NCBI GenBank assembly: GCA_012517355.1 | Contig: JAAYVD010000007.1 | Location: 1 to 33,603 of the forward strand | Reading direction: 5' to 3' | DNA length: 33,603 nt | Origin: Candidatus Rifleibacteriota bacterium | GTDB taxonomy: Bacteria > Muiribacteriota > Ozemobacteria > Ozemobacterales > Ozemobacteraceae | In this document: positions 8,748 to 17,076 of the stretch, piece after piece | Position numbering within the stretch: position 1 is the stretch's first letter | How the letters are laid out: every line of letters begins with the position of its first letter | The notes under the pieces: generated by a model | What the model saw: the letters and a program-made list of their open reading frames with translations, nothing else | Database searches by the model: none | Told to the model about the DNA's origin: nothing | Program-made: the position numbers and the translations under genes

Positions 8748-9184
8748 ACCGGGCCTGCCAACCCACATTTCCGGTTTCCTTGCGCTCCCCGCGGTCTGCC
8801 ACCACCCTCCGGTCGCGATCCCCGCGGTCGGCTGGGTTCCTTACCCGGTCGCCCACCTGTCGCCTCCCCGGAACGGATCCCGGAGCCCTCCAGCCTGGAC
8901 ACCCCCATGCCCCCCCGGATGGACGTAGAAGCCAGGCGGAGAGCATCGGGAGGGCGTCCAATACCTTCGTAGGCGGGCAGAGGCGGGCCCCGTGTCCTCC
9001 CCCTGTCGGGATGTGGTTTTCCGGCTATCCTCGTCCAGCGTCACAGTCGAGTTTGGAAGATCGCGATTCGACGGAGGGGAAGAGCCAGGCCATGGTGTAT
9101 GGATCAAGCCTGCAAGTCCAATCGTGACAGAGGACGAGAACCATCTCGGATCCGGGGTGCCACGCCCCCCGCGGTTCGACCGGG
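8748..9184. other. 437-bp gap between convergent genes; no gene seen
   Basis: The gap lies between the cyclase stop (plus strand) and the dapL stop (minus strand). No conserved frame, RNA gene or clear terminator was recognised. A short GGGGTG/CGCCCC hairpin near 9158-9172 lacks a T run. Two CCCCGCGGTC words occur near 8788 and 8820. Confidence 0.5.
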
Positions 9185-10411
9185 TTACGGACGCGGGCCC
9201 CCGAACACGCGGCGGAGGCGGCCGGCGGCCTCCTCGACGTTCTCGCGGTGGCCGAACGCGCTGAACCGCAGGTAGCCCTCGCCGGCGGGGCCGAAGCCGG
9301 CGCCCGGGGTGGCCACCACATGGGCCTTGTGGAGCAGCTCGTCGAAGGCTTCCCAGGAGGACTTGCCGGGGATCCGCACCCACAGGTAGGGGGCGTTGTC
9401 GCCGCCGCGGCAGGGGAACCCGACGGTGGTGAGCGCCTCGCGGATGAGGCGGGCGTTGCCCAGGTAGTGGTCGACCTGCCGGCGCGTGGCTTCCAGCCCG
9501 GCGGGGCTCAGTGCCGCCAGGCCGGCCGCCTGGGAGAAGACCGAGGCCCCGTTGAAGACGGTGGTGACGATGCGGTTGAAATCGTCGTGCAGGCGGCTGC
9601 CGTCCTCGTAGCGGAGGGCCTTCGGCACGACGGTCCAGCCGAGCCGGACCCCGGTGAACCCGGCGGGTTTCGAGAAGGAACTGGTCTCGATGGCCACCTC
9701 GCCGGCGCCGTCGATCTCGTAGATGGTGCGTGGCAGCTGGGGGTCGCGGATGTAGGCGCTGTAGGCGGCGTCGAAGACCAGCAGGGCGCGTTTCGCCCGC
9801 ACGGCGGTCACCAGCTGCTGCAGTTGGGCGCGGGTGGCGACCGCGCCGGTCGGGTTGTTGGGGGAACAGAAGTAGACGATGCCCCGTTCGGGAATGACGG
9901 TCAGGTCGGGGAAGAACCCGTTCCCCTCGTCGCAGGGAAGGTAGGTGATGCCCGCGAACTGGCCGCGTTCCTCGATCAGCCCGCCGGTCATGCCGGTCAG
10001 CACCGCGCTGTCGACGTAGGCGGGGTAGGACGGGTCCTGCACAGCCAGGCGGGCGGCCGGTCCGAACATCAGCTGCAGGCGACCGATATCGCACTTGCAG
10101 CCGTCCGAGACGAACACCTCGTCGGCGGCGACCTTCCCCCCGTAGAGAACCTCGGCGATCCGCTGGCGCAGGGCGGTCAGGCCCTGTTCGTCGCCGTAGC
10201 CGGCATACCCTTCGCGCGTCCCCATGGCCGCCGCCCGCTCCCGGACGGCGGTGACGATGGGCTCCACCAGCGGTTCGGTGGTATCGCCGATGCCCAGGCT
10301 GATCACCTTCGCTTCCGGATGGGCGGCGGCGAATTCGCGGCGACGGCGCCCGATCTCGGAAAACAGGTAGCGTGACGTGAGTCGGGCCAGGTGGGGGTTG
10401 CGGATGACCAT
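9185..10411 (-). CDS. dapL: LL-diaminopimelate aminotransferase
   Basis: A 408-residue fold-type I PLP aminotransferase, the usual length for DapL. It converts tetrahydrodipicolinate directly to LL-diaminopimelate with glutamate as amino donor, bypassing the succinylase and acetylase routes to lysine and peptidoglycan. Visible signatures are SPNNPTG (183-189) and the PLP lysine K248 in SSFSK, followed by PAGFTGVRLGW. The N-terminal ISLGIGDTTEP and YAGYGDEQG blocks are typical of DapL. The start at 10411 has AAGGAG eight bases upstream; an in-frame extension to 10936 is low-complexity and unsupported. It lies downstream of thrA-thrB-thrC on the same strand, 284 bp after thrC, with its own possible promoter. 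Confidence 0.93.
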   Translation of the reverse strand: MVIRNPHLARLTSRYLFSEIGRRRREFAAAHPEAKVISLGIGDTTEPLVEPIVTAVRERAAAMGTREGYAGYGDEQGLTALRQRIAEVLYGGKVAADEVFVSDGCKCDIGRLQLMFGPAARLAVQDPSYPAYVDSAVLTGMTGGLIEERGQFAGITYLPCDEGNGFFPDLTVIPERGIVYFCSPNNPTGAVATRAQLQQLVTAVRAKRALLVFDAAYSAYIRDPQLPRTIYEIDGAGEVAIETSSFSKPAGFTGVRLGWTVVPKALRYEDGSRLHDDFNRIVTTVFNGASVFSQAAGLAALSPAGLEATRRQVDHYLGNARLIREALTTVGFPCRGGDNAPYLWVRIPGKSSWEAFDELLHKAHVVATPGAGFGPAGEGYLRFSAFGHRENVEEAAGRLRRVFGGPRP

Positions 10412-10478
10412 GGGAGAGGCTCCTTTCAGGATGGGCCGGCCCGGGTGGCCGACGGGCCGACGGGAAGATCTGGCCGGG

Positions 10479-10508
10479 ATGGTACCGCCCCTGGCGGGTT
10501 GAATGCAA
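10479..10508 (-). promoter_or_regulatory. possible dapL promoter
   Basis: On the minus strand, TTGCAT (10508-10503), an 18-bp spacer and TACCAT (10484-10479), about 68 bp before the dapL start. The match is moderate and the surroundings are GC-rich. Confidence 0.4.
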
Positions 10509-10527
10509 GACGGCGAATTTCGGTATG

Positions 10528-10586
10528 TGTCCCCGGAATCCGCGGAATCCGCGGAATCCGGAATCCCCCCCCGGAATCCTGTCCCC
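10528..10586. repeat. GGAATCCGC 9-bp tandem repeat bracketed by TGTCCCC words
   Basis: GGAATCC begins at 10535, 10544 and 10553 (9-bp period) and recurs at 10560 and 10573. Direct TGTCCCC words lie at 10528 and 10580. The element occupies the gap between thrC and dapL, just upstream of the possible dapL promoter. It may be a relic of a dispersed repeat. Confidence 0.6.
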
Positions 10587-10695
10587 AAAATCCCCCCTCG
10601 TCCGATGCCTCCCAGGCCAGGGTGGGCGCAAGACCGACCCGGTCCGTCAGCGGCGCGGGTGCGGTTCACGGGGAGGATACCTTCCCGCCGTCTGG

Positions 10696-12132
10696 TCATC
10701 GCCCGGCCGGGCCCGCCAGTTCTTCCCACGGGGGCGGGGAGGAGGGATCCAGGGGGTGCTCCCGGCGGGGGCGGGCCAGCAGGTCGGCCAGGGCGGGCGG
10801 CACCGGCAGGGCGCGGCCGATCAGGGGTTCGACGATGGTCTCGAACTTGGCGGGGTGGGCGGTGGCGACCACGATCGCCGGCCGGCCCGGGAACCGGGTG
10901 CGGCGCACCCGCTCGGCCACCGCGGTGTGCGGGCACAGGATCTCGCCGGTGGCGGCGAAGACCTCGCGGATGGTCTGCCGGATCTCGTCGTCGGTCACCG
11001 AATAGGCTTGTACTTGCTGGCAGATCTTGTCATCGCCGCCGAACAGGGTCCGCACCCGCTCCCAGTTGCTGGGGTTGCCGACGTCCATGGCGTTGGCGAG
11101 GGTGGCCAGGCTGGGGCGGGGCCGGAACTCGCCGGTGGCCAGGAAGTCGGGCAGGACGCGGTTGGCGTTGACGGCCAGGACGATCTCGCCGAGCGGGGCG
11201 CCCATGGCCTTCGCCCAGAAGGCGGCGGTGACGTTCCCGACGTTGCCGGTGGGGACGACGACGAGAGGCGGTTCGCCCAGGCGGGCGGCGAAGCGGGCGG
11301 CGGCCTCGACGTAGTAGGTGACCTGCGGCAGCAGCCGGCCGAGGTTGATGCTGTTGGCCGAGGTCAGCCGCAGCCGCTGCGCCTGCCCGGGCACCGCGAA
11401 GGCGGCCTTGACGAGGCGCTGGCAGTCGTCGAAGGTGCCCGCCACCGCGTAGGCGGTGACGTTGCCACCCCAGCAGGTCAGCTGGGCGCGCTGCCGCTCG
11501 GAGACCCCGGCGGCGGGGAACAGCACCGACACCCGGGCCGTGGCCCGCCCGGCGAAGGCGGCGGCCACCGCCCCGCCGGTGTCGCCCGAGGTGGCCACCA
11601 GCACGTGCAACGGGAGCGGGGAAGCCGGTCCGGCGGCGGCGGGGGAACCGGGCCCGTGGCACGGGGCACCCCGGTCGTCTGGTCCGGCCACCCCAGATCC
11701 CGCGAAGGTCCTGGCCGCTTCCGGTCGGCCGGGATCGCCGGGCGCCAAGGTTCCCGGACCGGCCGCGCGTTCGGCGGCGTCGAGGAACTCGGCCAGGAAG
11801 CGGGCTCCGATGTCCTTGAAGGCGAGCGTGGGCCCGTGGAACAGCTCGAGCATGGCCTGCCCTTCCTCCCCGCGCCATCGCAGCGGCACGGGGAAGGTGA
11901 AGGCCGCCCGGCAGAGGGCGTCGAGATCGGGGGCGGCGGGGTCGCCGGCGAAGAAGGGGCGCAGCACGCTGGCCGCGCGGTCGGGAAATGGCAGGTCGGG
12001 CGCCAGAGCTTCTGGGGCGAGGGCGGGCAACGTCTCGGGAACGAACAACCCCCCGTCCGCGGCCATCCCGGCACGAATGGCCGCGGCGGCCCCCACCGGG
12101 ACCGCCCCTCCGCGGGTACTGTGAAACCACAT
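10696..12132 (-). CDS. thrC: threonine synthase
   Basis: A 478-residue PLP enzyme that converts O-phosphohomoserine to threonine, the last step of the pathway. The PLP lysine is K106 in HGPTLAFKDIG, and the phosphate-binding loop SGDTGG follows at about 182-187. The N-terminal block STRGG..P and the YAVAGTFDDCQ and NSINLGRLLPQ blocks are typical. Residues about 124-173 are a Gly/Pro/Ala-rich insert between the PLP-lysine helix and the LVATSGDTGG strand, a place where the family normally has only a short connection. The start at 12132 has AAGGGAG eight bases upstream; the longer frame to 12318 is rejected because it runs back into thrB. It follows thrB by 31 bp, so one transcript is likely. 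Confidence 0.93.
   Translation of the reverse strand: MWFHSTRGGAVPVGAAAAIRAGMAADGGLFVPETLPALAPEALAPDLPFPDRAASVLRPFFAGDPAAPDLDALCRAAFTFPVPLRWRGEEGQAMLELFHGPTLAFKDIGARFLAEFLDAAERAAGPGTLAPGDPGRPEAARTFAGSGVAGPDDRGAPCHGPGSPAAAGPASPLPLHVLVATSGDTGGAVAAAFAGRATARVSVLFPAAGVSERQRAQLTCWGGNVTAYAVAGTFDDCQRLVKAAFAVPGQAQRLRLTSANSINLGRLLPQVTYYVEAAARFAARLGEPPLVVVPTGNVGNVTAAFWAKAMGAPLGEIVLAVNANRVLPDFLATGEFRPRPSLATLANAMDVGNPSNWERVRTLFGGDDKICQQVQAYSVTDDEIRQTIREVFAATGEILCPHTAVAERVRRTRFPGRPAIVVATAHPAKFETIVEPLIGRALPVPPALADLLARPRREHPLDPSSPPPWEELAGPAGR
11614..11769 (-). other. in-frame low-complexity insertion in thrC
   Basis: About 50 codons rich in Gly, Pro, Ala and Arg separate two strongly conserved threonine synthase blocks. 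The DNA includes the near-palindromic GTGGCACGGGGCAC. The frame is kept and both flanks are intact, so the enzyme is probably active with a surface loop here. Confidence 0.7.
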
Positions 12133-12163
12133 GTTTCCGTCTCCCTTTCTTCCGCCCCGCCGA

Positions 12164-13327
12164 CTACCCTGCCTGGGGTTTTCCCGGGCCGACGAGGTGG
12201 GCGCCCCGTGGGGAAATGGGGCCCACCCATTCGTCGCAGGGCAGAGCCTGGTCGGCGAAAACGGCGCGCACCGCGGCCCGCACCCGTTCGGCGGCCGCGT
12301 CGCCGCGGGCGAGGGCAAAGACGCTGGGGCCCGACCCCGAGATCGAGAAACCGAGCGCCCCGGCGGCGGGGGCGGCCGCTTTGGCCGTCGCGAAGCCGGG
12401 AATCAGCACCGCGCGCTGGGGCTCGATGACGACGTCCTCGAGGCTGCGGCCCAGCAGGTCATAGTCGCCGGTATGGCAGGCGGTGACGAAGCCGGCCAGG
12501 TTGGCGGTCTGGGCGATGAACCCCGCCATCGGCACCGCCGGCTTGAGGATGGCCCGGGCGGCCTTGGTGTCGACCCGCAGGTGGGGGTGGACGACCACGG
12601 CCCGCAGCTCGGGCAGCACCGGCAGCGGCAACAGGTCGGGGGGGCTGACCCGGCGGGCCAGCAGGAGGCCGCCGCAGAGGCAGGGCCCGACGTTGTCGCC
12701 GTGCGGGGCGCCGCCGGCCAGGGTCTCGCCCAGCAGCGACAGGGTGAAAAGGTCGGGCTGGGGAAGGGGCCGCTCGAGCAGCGCGTTGGCCGCGACGAGC
12801 GCCCCCACCGCGCTGGCCGCCGAGCCGCCCATGCCGCTGCCGAGCGGGATTCCCTTCACCACCTCGACGGCGAACCCGAACGACAGGCCCAGCTTCTCGC
12901 GCAGGCCGATCAGCACCACTCCGGCGGTGTTCTTCGCCGCGTCGAGCGGAAGGGGCTCGAGCAGGCCGGGCGTCGCGGGCCGGCCGGAAACCGGGCCACC
13001 GGGCAGCGGGGGAGCCGCCTCGCCCCCGGGGGTTGGCCTCCCGGCCGCCCCGGGCAGTCCGGCCGGGAGGCCATCGCCGGTTCCGCCGCCAGATTCCCGC
13101 CCCACCGCCCCCACCGGCGCGGGAAAGGTTCCCCGGGACGCTGCGCCAGCGAGGGCCGGCGACCAGGTGGAAGAGACGATGCGGACCGTCGGTTCCTCGA
13201 TCCGGCGCACGGTGACCGTGTCGCCGAACCCGGAGATGGCGAATCCGAGCAGATCGAAGCCCACCGCCACGTTGGCGACGGTGGCGGGGGCGAAGGCGGT
13301 GGCGACCGCCGGGCGGGCCCCGGTCAT
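12164..13327 (-). CDS. thrB: homoserine kinase
   Basis: A 387-residue GHMP-family kinase that phosphorylates homoserine with ATP to make the ThrC substrate. It begins with the family block APATVANVAVGFDLLGFA. The ATP-binding motif GIPLGSGMGGSAAS is present at about 160-172, and the C-terminal GFSISGSGPSVFAL is typical. The family is usually about 300-320 residues; the excess is a Gly/Pro/Ala-rich insert at about 54-123. The start has GGGGAGG a few bases upstream. It lies 19 bp after thrA and 31 bp before thrC, so translation is probably coupled in an operon. No catalytic block is missing. Confidence 0.93.
   Translation of the reverse strand: MTGARPAVATAFAPATVANVAVGFDLLGFAISGFGDTVTVRRIEEPTVRIVSSTWSPALAGAASRGTFPAPVGAVGRESGGGTGDGLPAGLPGAAGRPTPGGEAAPPLPGGPVSGRPATPGLLEPLPLDAAKNTAGVVLIGLREKLGLSFGFAVEVVKGIPLGSGMGGSAASAVGALVAANALLERPLPQPDLFTLSLLGETLAGGAPHGDNVGPCLCGGLLLARRVSPPDLLPLPVLPELRAVVVHPHLRVDTKAARAILKPAVPMAGFIAQTANLAGFVTACHTGDYDLLGRSLEDVVIEPQRAVLIPGFATAKAAAPAAGALGFSISGSGPSVFALARGDAAAERVRAAVRAVFADQALPCDEWVGPISPRGAHLVGPGKPQAG
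12959..13168 (-). other. in-frame insertion with a palindrome in thrB
   Basis: About 70 codons of low-complexity sequence lie in the N-terminal domain of homoserine kinase. Inside, 13035-13046 and 13061-13072 form a perfect 12-bp inverted repeat (GGCCTCCCGGCC and its complement) around a 14-base loop. This resembles the in-frame palindromic elements known from Rickettsia, although the sequence is unrelated as far as I can tell. Confidence 0.65.
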
Positions 13328-13346
13328 GCGGCACCTCCCCGGGGGC

Positions 13347-15890
13347 TCATTGTCCGCCCCCGATGATGGAACACAGGCGCAGCAGGTCGGCGAACACCCC
13401 CGCCGCGGTGACCTCCGGCCCGGCCCCGGGCCCCATCACCACGAGGGGATGCGCGTCGTAGCGGCGGGTGCGGAAGGAGACGACGTTGTCACCGCCGGTG
13501 GCCAGGGCGAACAGCGAATCGCGCGGCACGCCGACCAGCTCGACCCGCGTTCCCTCGCGGGGGTCGACCCGGCCAAGGTAGCGTGGCTCGCGGCCGCCTT
13601 CGCGACAGGGGGCCAGCAGCCCGGCCAGGTGGTCCTCGAGCCGGTCGAGCGCAGCCAGGAAGTCCGGCAGCGGCAGGGCCCGCAACTCTTCGGGAACCAG
13701 GTTCAGCACCGGCACCTCGGCCAGTTCGAGGGGCAGCCCCGCCTCGCGGGCCAGGATGACCACCTTGCGGGCGACGTCCGTGCCCGACAGGTCGTCGCGC
13801 GGGTCGGGCTCGGTGAACCCCTTGGCCATTGCCTCGCGCAGCGCCTCGGCAAACCCCGCCCCGGCGGACAGGCGGCTGAACAGGAACGACAGGGTTCCCG
13901 AGAACATGCCCTCGGCCCGGATCAGCGTGTCGCCGGTCTGCACCAGGTCGTGCAGGGTGCCGATGACGGGCAGGCCGGCGCAGACCGTGGTCTCGTAGAG
14001 GAAGTGGCGGCGGCAGCGGCGGGCCGTCTCGCGGATCCGGCGGTAGTCGGCCAGCGGAGCGGAGCCGGCCCGCTTGTTGGGGGTGATGACGTGGAAGCCG
14101 CGGGTGAAGAGGTCGGGGTAGCGGGCGGCCAGGTCGGTCGAGGGGGTGCAGTCGATGACCGCCGCGTGCGGGATGGAATCGGTGCGGACGTGGGCGAGGA
14201 ACGCCTCGAGGTCGGGCGGCCGGGTCGACGCCGCCAGGCTGTCACGCCAGCGGGCCGGGTCGAGGCCGCGTTCGTCCAGCAGCATCTTCTTGCGGGTCAG
14301 GATGCCGCGCACCCGCAGGTCGATGGACAGTTCCTCGCGCAGGCGGCCCACCTCGCGCCCGATCTGGTCGAGGAGGGCGCCGCCGACATTGCCGGTGCCG
14401 ACGATGCCGAGGCTGATGGCCTGCCGCGACAGGTAGAACCCCGCGTGCGCGGCGCGCAGCCCGCGCACCGCGTCGGCGGCGTCGATGACCACGCTGATGT
14501 TGCGCTCCGACGACCCCTGGGCGATGGCCCGGATGTTCACCCCGGCCGCCCCCAGCGCCCCGAAGAAGCGCGCCGAGACGCCGGTGGTGCCGGCCATTCC
14601 TTCCCCGACCGCCGCCAGGATGGCGCAGGGACCGGTCACCTCGACGCGCTGCACCTTCCCGTGCAGCATCTCGGCGGCGAAGGCCTCCTCGGCGGCGGCC
14701 TTGGCGGCCTGGCCCTGGGCGGCGGGCACGGCGAAGCAGATCGAGTGCTCGCTCGAGGCCTGCGAGATCATGATCACCGAGATGCCGTGCGCGTGCAGGG
14801 CGTCGAACAGGCGGCCGGCGATGCCGGGAACCCCCATCATGCCGGTCCCTTCCATGTTGACCAGGGAGATCGGCTCGATGGTGGCGAAGCCCTTCACGGG
14901 CCGCTCGGCGTCGAGGGCGGTGCGGTATTTCACGACGCTGCCGGGGGCCTCCGGGCGGAAGGTGTTGCGGATCAGGATCGGCACCGACTTGGCGATGGCC
15001 GGCCCCATGGTGCCGGGGTGCAGCACCTTGGCGCCGAAATAGGCCAGCTCGATGGCTTCCCGGTAGGTCAGCTCGGGCACCAGCACCGCCTCGGGCACCT
15101 TGTTCGGGTCGGCGCTCATCACGCCGTCGACGTCGGTCCAGATGACGACCTGCTCCGCGTCGAGGAGGTGGCCGAAGATGGCCGCCGAGTAGTCGGACCC
15201 GTTGCGACCCAGGATGGTGGCCACCCCGGCCGGGGTCTGGGCGACGAAGCCGGTGCAGACCACGACCCTCGGGGTGCCGGGGGGAAGGGGCGGCAGCGCG
15301 GCGCGGAACCGGTCGAGGTTGGCGCGGCTGACTTCCCACACGACGTTGACGGTGGGCTGGGCATGCTCGACCACGAGCAGGCGCCGGGCATCAATGCGGT
15401 CGACCGGCAGCCCGGCGCCACGCAGGACGCCGGCCATGATCATGGACGACCAGACCTCCCCCACCCCGGCCACGTAGTCGCGGGCCCGCTCCGAGCACTC
15501 GCGCAGCAGTCCGACCCCGCGCAGGATCTCGCGCAGGTCGCCCAGGTCGGCCTCGATCGCGGCGCGCACGTCCTTTCCCGCCTCGCCCGGCAACAGGCGG
15601 TCGATCACGGCGAGGTGGTCGACGCGCAGTTTTCCGAGGTGCTCTTCGAGGGCGGGGTCACGCTGCTCGGCCAGGGATGCCAGCTTCAGCAGGCGGTCGG
15701 TGACCCCGCTCATGGCGGAAACGACGACGGCCAGCGACCGGCCGCCCGCCAGTTCCTTCTTCACCAGGTCGGCCACGTGGGCGATCCGGTCGGCGGTGCC
15801 CAACGAGGTACCGCCGAACTTGTGGACGATCCAGCCCGGGCCGCCGTCGGGCGACCCCGGGGACGCTGCGTTCAAGGTGCTTCCAGCCAT
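13347..15890 (-). CDS. thrA: bifunctional aspartokinase / homoserine dehydrogenase
   Basis: This 847-residue ThrA-type fusion catalyses the first and third steps of the aspartate pathway. The aspartokinase domain starts with KFGGTSLG (K24) and carries NGSDYSA and WTDVDGVMSADP. Two ACT-type regulatory regions follow, with GTGMMGVPGIAGRLF and NIRAIAQGSSERNISVV, so feedback by threonine is expected. The homoserine dehydrogenase part begins near residue 490 with the NAD(P) motif LGIVGTGNVGG and includes TPNKRAG and GTLSFLFSRL. The chosen ATG at 15890 has AGGAG eight bases upstream; a GTG at 15908 is less well placed. It heads thrA-thrB-thrC. Unlike thrB and thrC it shows no low-complexity insertion beyond a short N-terminal leader. 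Confidence 0.95.
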   Translation of the reverse strand: MAGSTLNAASPGSPDGGPGWIVHKFGGTSLGTADRIAHVADLVKKELAGGRSLAVVVSAMSGVTDRLLKLASLAEQRDPALEEHLGKLRVDHLAVIDRLLPGEAGKDVRAAIEADLGDLREILRGVGLLRECSERARDYVAGVGEVWSSMIMAGVLRGAGLPVDRIDARRLLVVEHAQPTVNVVWEVSRANLDRFRAALPPLPPGTPRVVVCTGFVAQTPAGVATILGRNGSDYSAAIFGHLLDAEQVVIWTDVDGVMSADPNKVPEAVLVPELTYREAIELAYFGAKVLHPGTMGPAIAKSVPILIRNTFRPEAPGSVVKYRTALDAERPVKGFATIEPISLVNMEGTGMMGVPGIAGRLFDALHAHGISVIMISQASSEHSICFAVPAAQGQAAKAAAEEAFAAEMLHGKVQRVEVTGPCAILAAVGEGMAGTTGVSARFFGALGAAGVNIRAIAQGSSERNISVVIDAADAVRGLRAAHAGFYLSRQAISLGIVGTGNVGGALLDQIGREVGRLREELSIDLRVRGILTRKKMLLDERGLDPARWRDSLAASTRPPDLEAFLAHVRTDSIPHAAVIDCTPSTDLAARYPDLFTRGFHVITPNKRAGSAPLADYRRIRETARRCRRHFLYETTVCAGLPVIGTLHDLVQTGDTLIRAEGMFSGTLSFLFSRLSAGAGFAEALREAMAKGFTEPDPRDDLSGTDVARKVVILAREAGLPLELAEVPVLNLVPEELRALPLPDFLAALDRLEDHLAGLLAPCREGGREPRYLGRVDPREGTRVELVGVPRDSLFALATGGDNVVSFRTRRYDAHPLVVMGPGAGPEVTAAGVFADLLRLCSIIGGGQ

Positions 15891-15944
15891 CGTTTCAACT
15901 CCTGCCACGCGGTGGCGTGCTCATGGTCGGAGGACCGGGAAGCC

Positions 15945-15953
15945 AGGGTACCA
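15945..15953 (-). promoter_or_regulatory. possible extended -10 element of the thr operon
   Basis: Minus-strand TGGTACCCT lies 55 bp before the thrA start, in the 100-bp gap after the permease stop. It shares the TGGTA core with other promoters in this window. No good -35 box is visible. Confidence 0.3.
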
Positions 15954-15990
15954 CAGAACGGGTTCCCGTGGGACGGGGGGCTTTTCCGGA

Positions 15991-17076
15991 TCACCCGCGG
16001 GCCTGGATCAGGTTGCCCGACTCGTAGCGCCGCAAGCCGGCCGCGAAGACGAGCCGGGCCAGCCAGACCCACAGGACGGTGGCGGCGACCAGCAGGGCGA
16101 GCGGCCCCGCCCCCGGCCCGCGCACGATGCTCACCGGCAACCAGGCGACGAACCCGACCGGGACGACGGAATAGACGAAGTATTTGACCCCTCCGGTGAA
16201 CAGGGAATCGGGATACATGGACAAGGTGACCAGCGCTTCGGCAAGGATGCCGGAGATGCCTTCCGAGCCGCCGAGGAAGAAGGCCAGGCATTGCGAGATC
16301 ACCCAGAAGGCGGTGAGGATCAGACCCGAGCAGACCACCACCACCCCGAACGCCAGCCAACGGACAGGGTCGGCGGGGTACAGCCACAGGAACGCCCCCA
16401 CCCCGAACAGGAAGTCGCCGATGCCCGACAGCGACATGCGCGACATCAACAGGTGCAGGAAGGGATCGGGCGGCGCCGACAGGAAGACGTCCACCTTCCC
16501 TTCCTGGATCATCGAGGACAGGCGCAGGGCATTGCCGAACAGGGTCACCGACAACCCGAACCCGGCCGCCACCAGGGCGAACAGCAGGAGCATGTCGTCC
16601 ATGCCCCACCCCTGCACCTGCGGGAACCGCTGGAAGAAGACCCACCAGAAGACCATGAAGATGGCGTTGTTGAGCATCATGAACACCACCTGGGACAGGA
16701 AACTCCAGCGGTAGGCCATGCCCGCCATCAGGTTCAGCCGCTGCAGGGCCAGCAGAAAACCCAACCCCGGCAACGGCCGCCGGGCCGGCCCCCCTGCCGG
16801 ATCCGCGGCCCCGGTTCCGGCCACGCCGGGCATGTCGCCGGCGGAACCGGTCGCCAACGAACCGTCGTGCCACGGTTCGCCGGGAACGGAACCACCCGCG
16901 GTCGCTTGGGATCCCCCAGGGCCGACCGGCGGCGGTTCGCCGGGTGCGGAACCACGGGGGATCCTGCCGGTCGCCCCTGGTTCGCCATGGCGTGGCCCGT
17001 CAGGAACGGAACCACCGTTGGCTGTTCCGGAACCCACCAGGCCCCCGCCAGCGGGAGGCCGCCGTTCACCCGCCAT
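15991..17076 (-). CDS. ABC-2 type exporter permease (COG3694-like) with repeat-rich N-terminus
   Basis: A 361-residue membrane protein, the second permease of a three-gene exporter. The core starts near residue 105 (LGFLLALQRLNLMAGMAYRW) and has about six TM helices, with the family block GNALRLSSMIQEGKVDVFLS after TM2 and a final LRRYESGNLIQARG. The family is normally about 260 residues. The first 100 residues here are a Gly/Pro/Ser-rich leader encoded by a 60-bp minisatellite. The ATG at 17076 has AGGTGG upstream and overlaps the previous permease by 11 bp, which supports it, but translation could start nearer the core. Related exporters (VexABC and antibiotic-type) expel small toxic compounds; the substrate here is unknown. 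Confidence 0.85.
   Translation of the reverse strand: MAGERRPPAGGGLVGSGTANGGSVPDGPRHGEPGATGRIPRGSAPGEPPPVGPGGSQATAGGSVPGEPWHDGSLATGSAGDMPGVAGTGAADPAGGPARRPLPGLGFLLALQRLNLMAGMAYRWSFLSQVVFMMLNNAIFMVFWWVFFQRFPQVQGWGMDDMLLLFALVAAGFGLSVTLFGNALRLSSMIQEGKVDVFLSAPPDPFLHLLMSRMSLSGIGDFLFGVGAFLWLYPADPVRWLAFGVVVVCSGLILTAFWVISQCLAFFLGGSEGISGILAEALVTLSMYPDSLFTGGVKYFVYSVVPVGFVAWLPVSIVRGPGAGPLALLVAATVLWVWLARLVFAAGLRRYESGNLIQARG
16842..17016 (-). repeat. 60-bp in-frame minisatellite in the permease gene
   Basis: The word CGGAACC (plus strand) occurs at 16887, 16947 and 17007, exactly 60 bp (20 codons) apart, and a diverged copy lies at 16842. Each unit also has a GGTTCGCC core about 15 bp to the left. The translated unit is a GSVPGEP-like or GSAPGEP-like peptide. 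It lies entirely in the N-terminal leader before the membrane core. Confidence 0.8.

Noticed and set aside
10412-10936. Longer N-terminus for DapL
   Set aside because: It crosses the 9-bp repeat and the thrC 3' end. The ATG at 10411 has AAGGAG and matches the family start.
12133-12318. Longer N-terminus for threonine synthase
   Set aside because: The extension reads antisense-like low-complexity sequence through the end of thrB, while ATG 12132 has a proper ribosome site.
12483-16187. 1,234-codon plus-strand frame opposite thrA/thrB
   Set aside because: It is the mirror of well-recognised enzymes, rich in Gly/Arg/Gln/His, with no domain.
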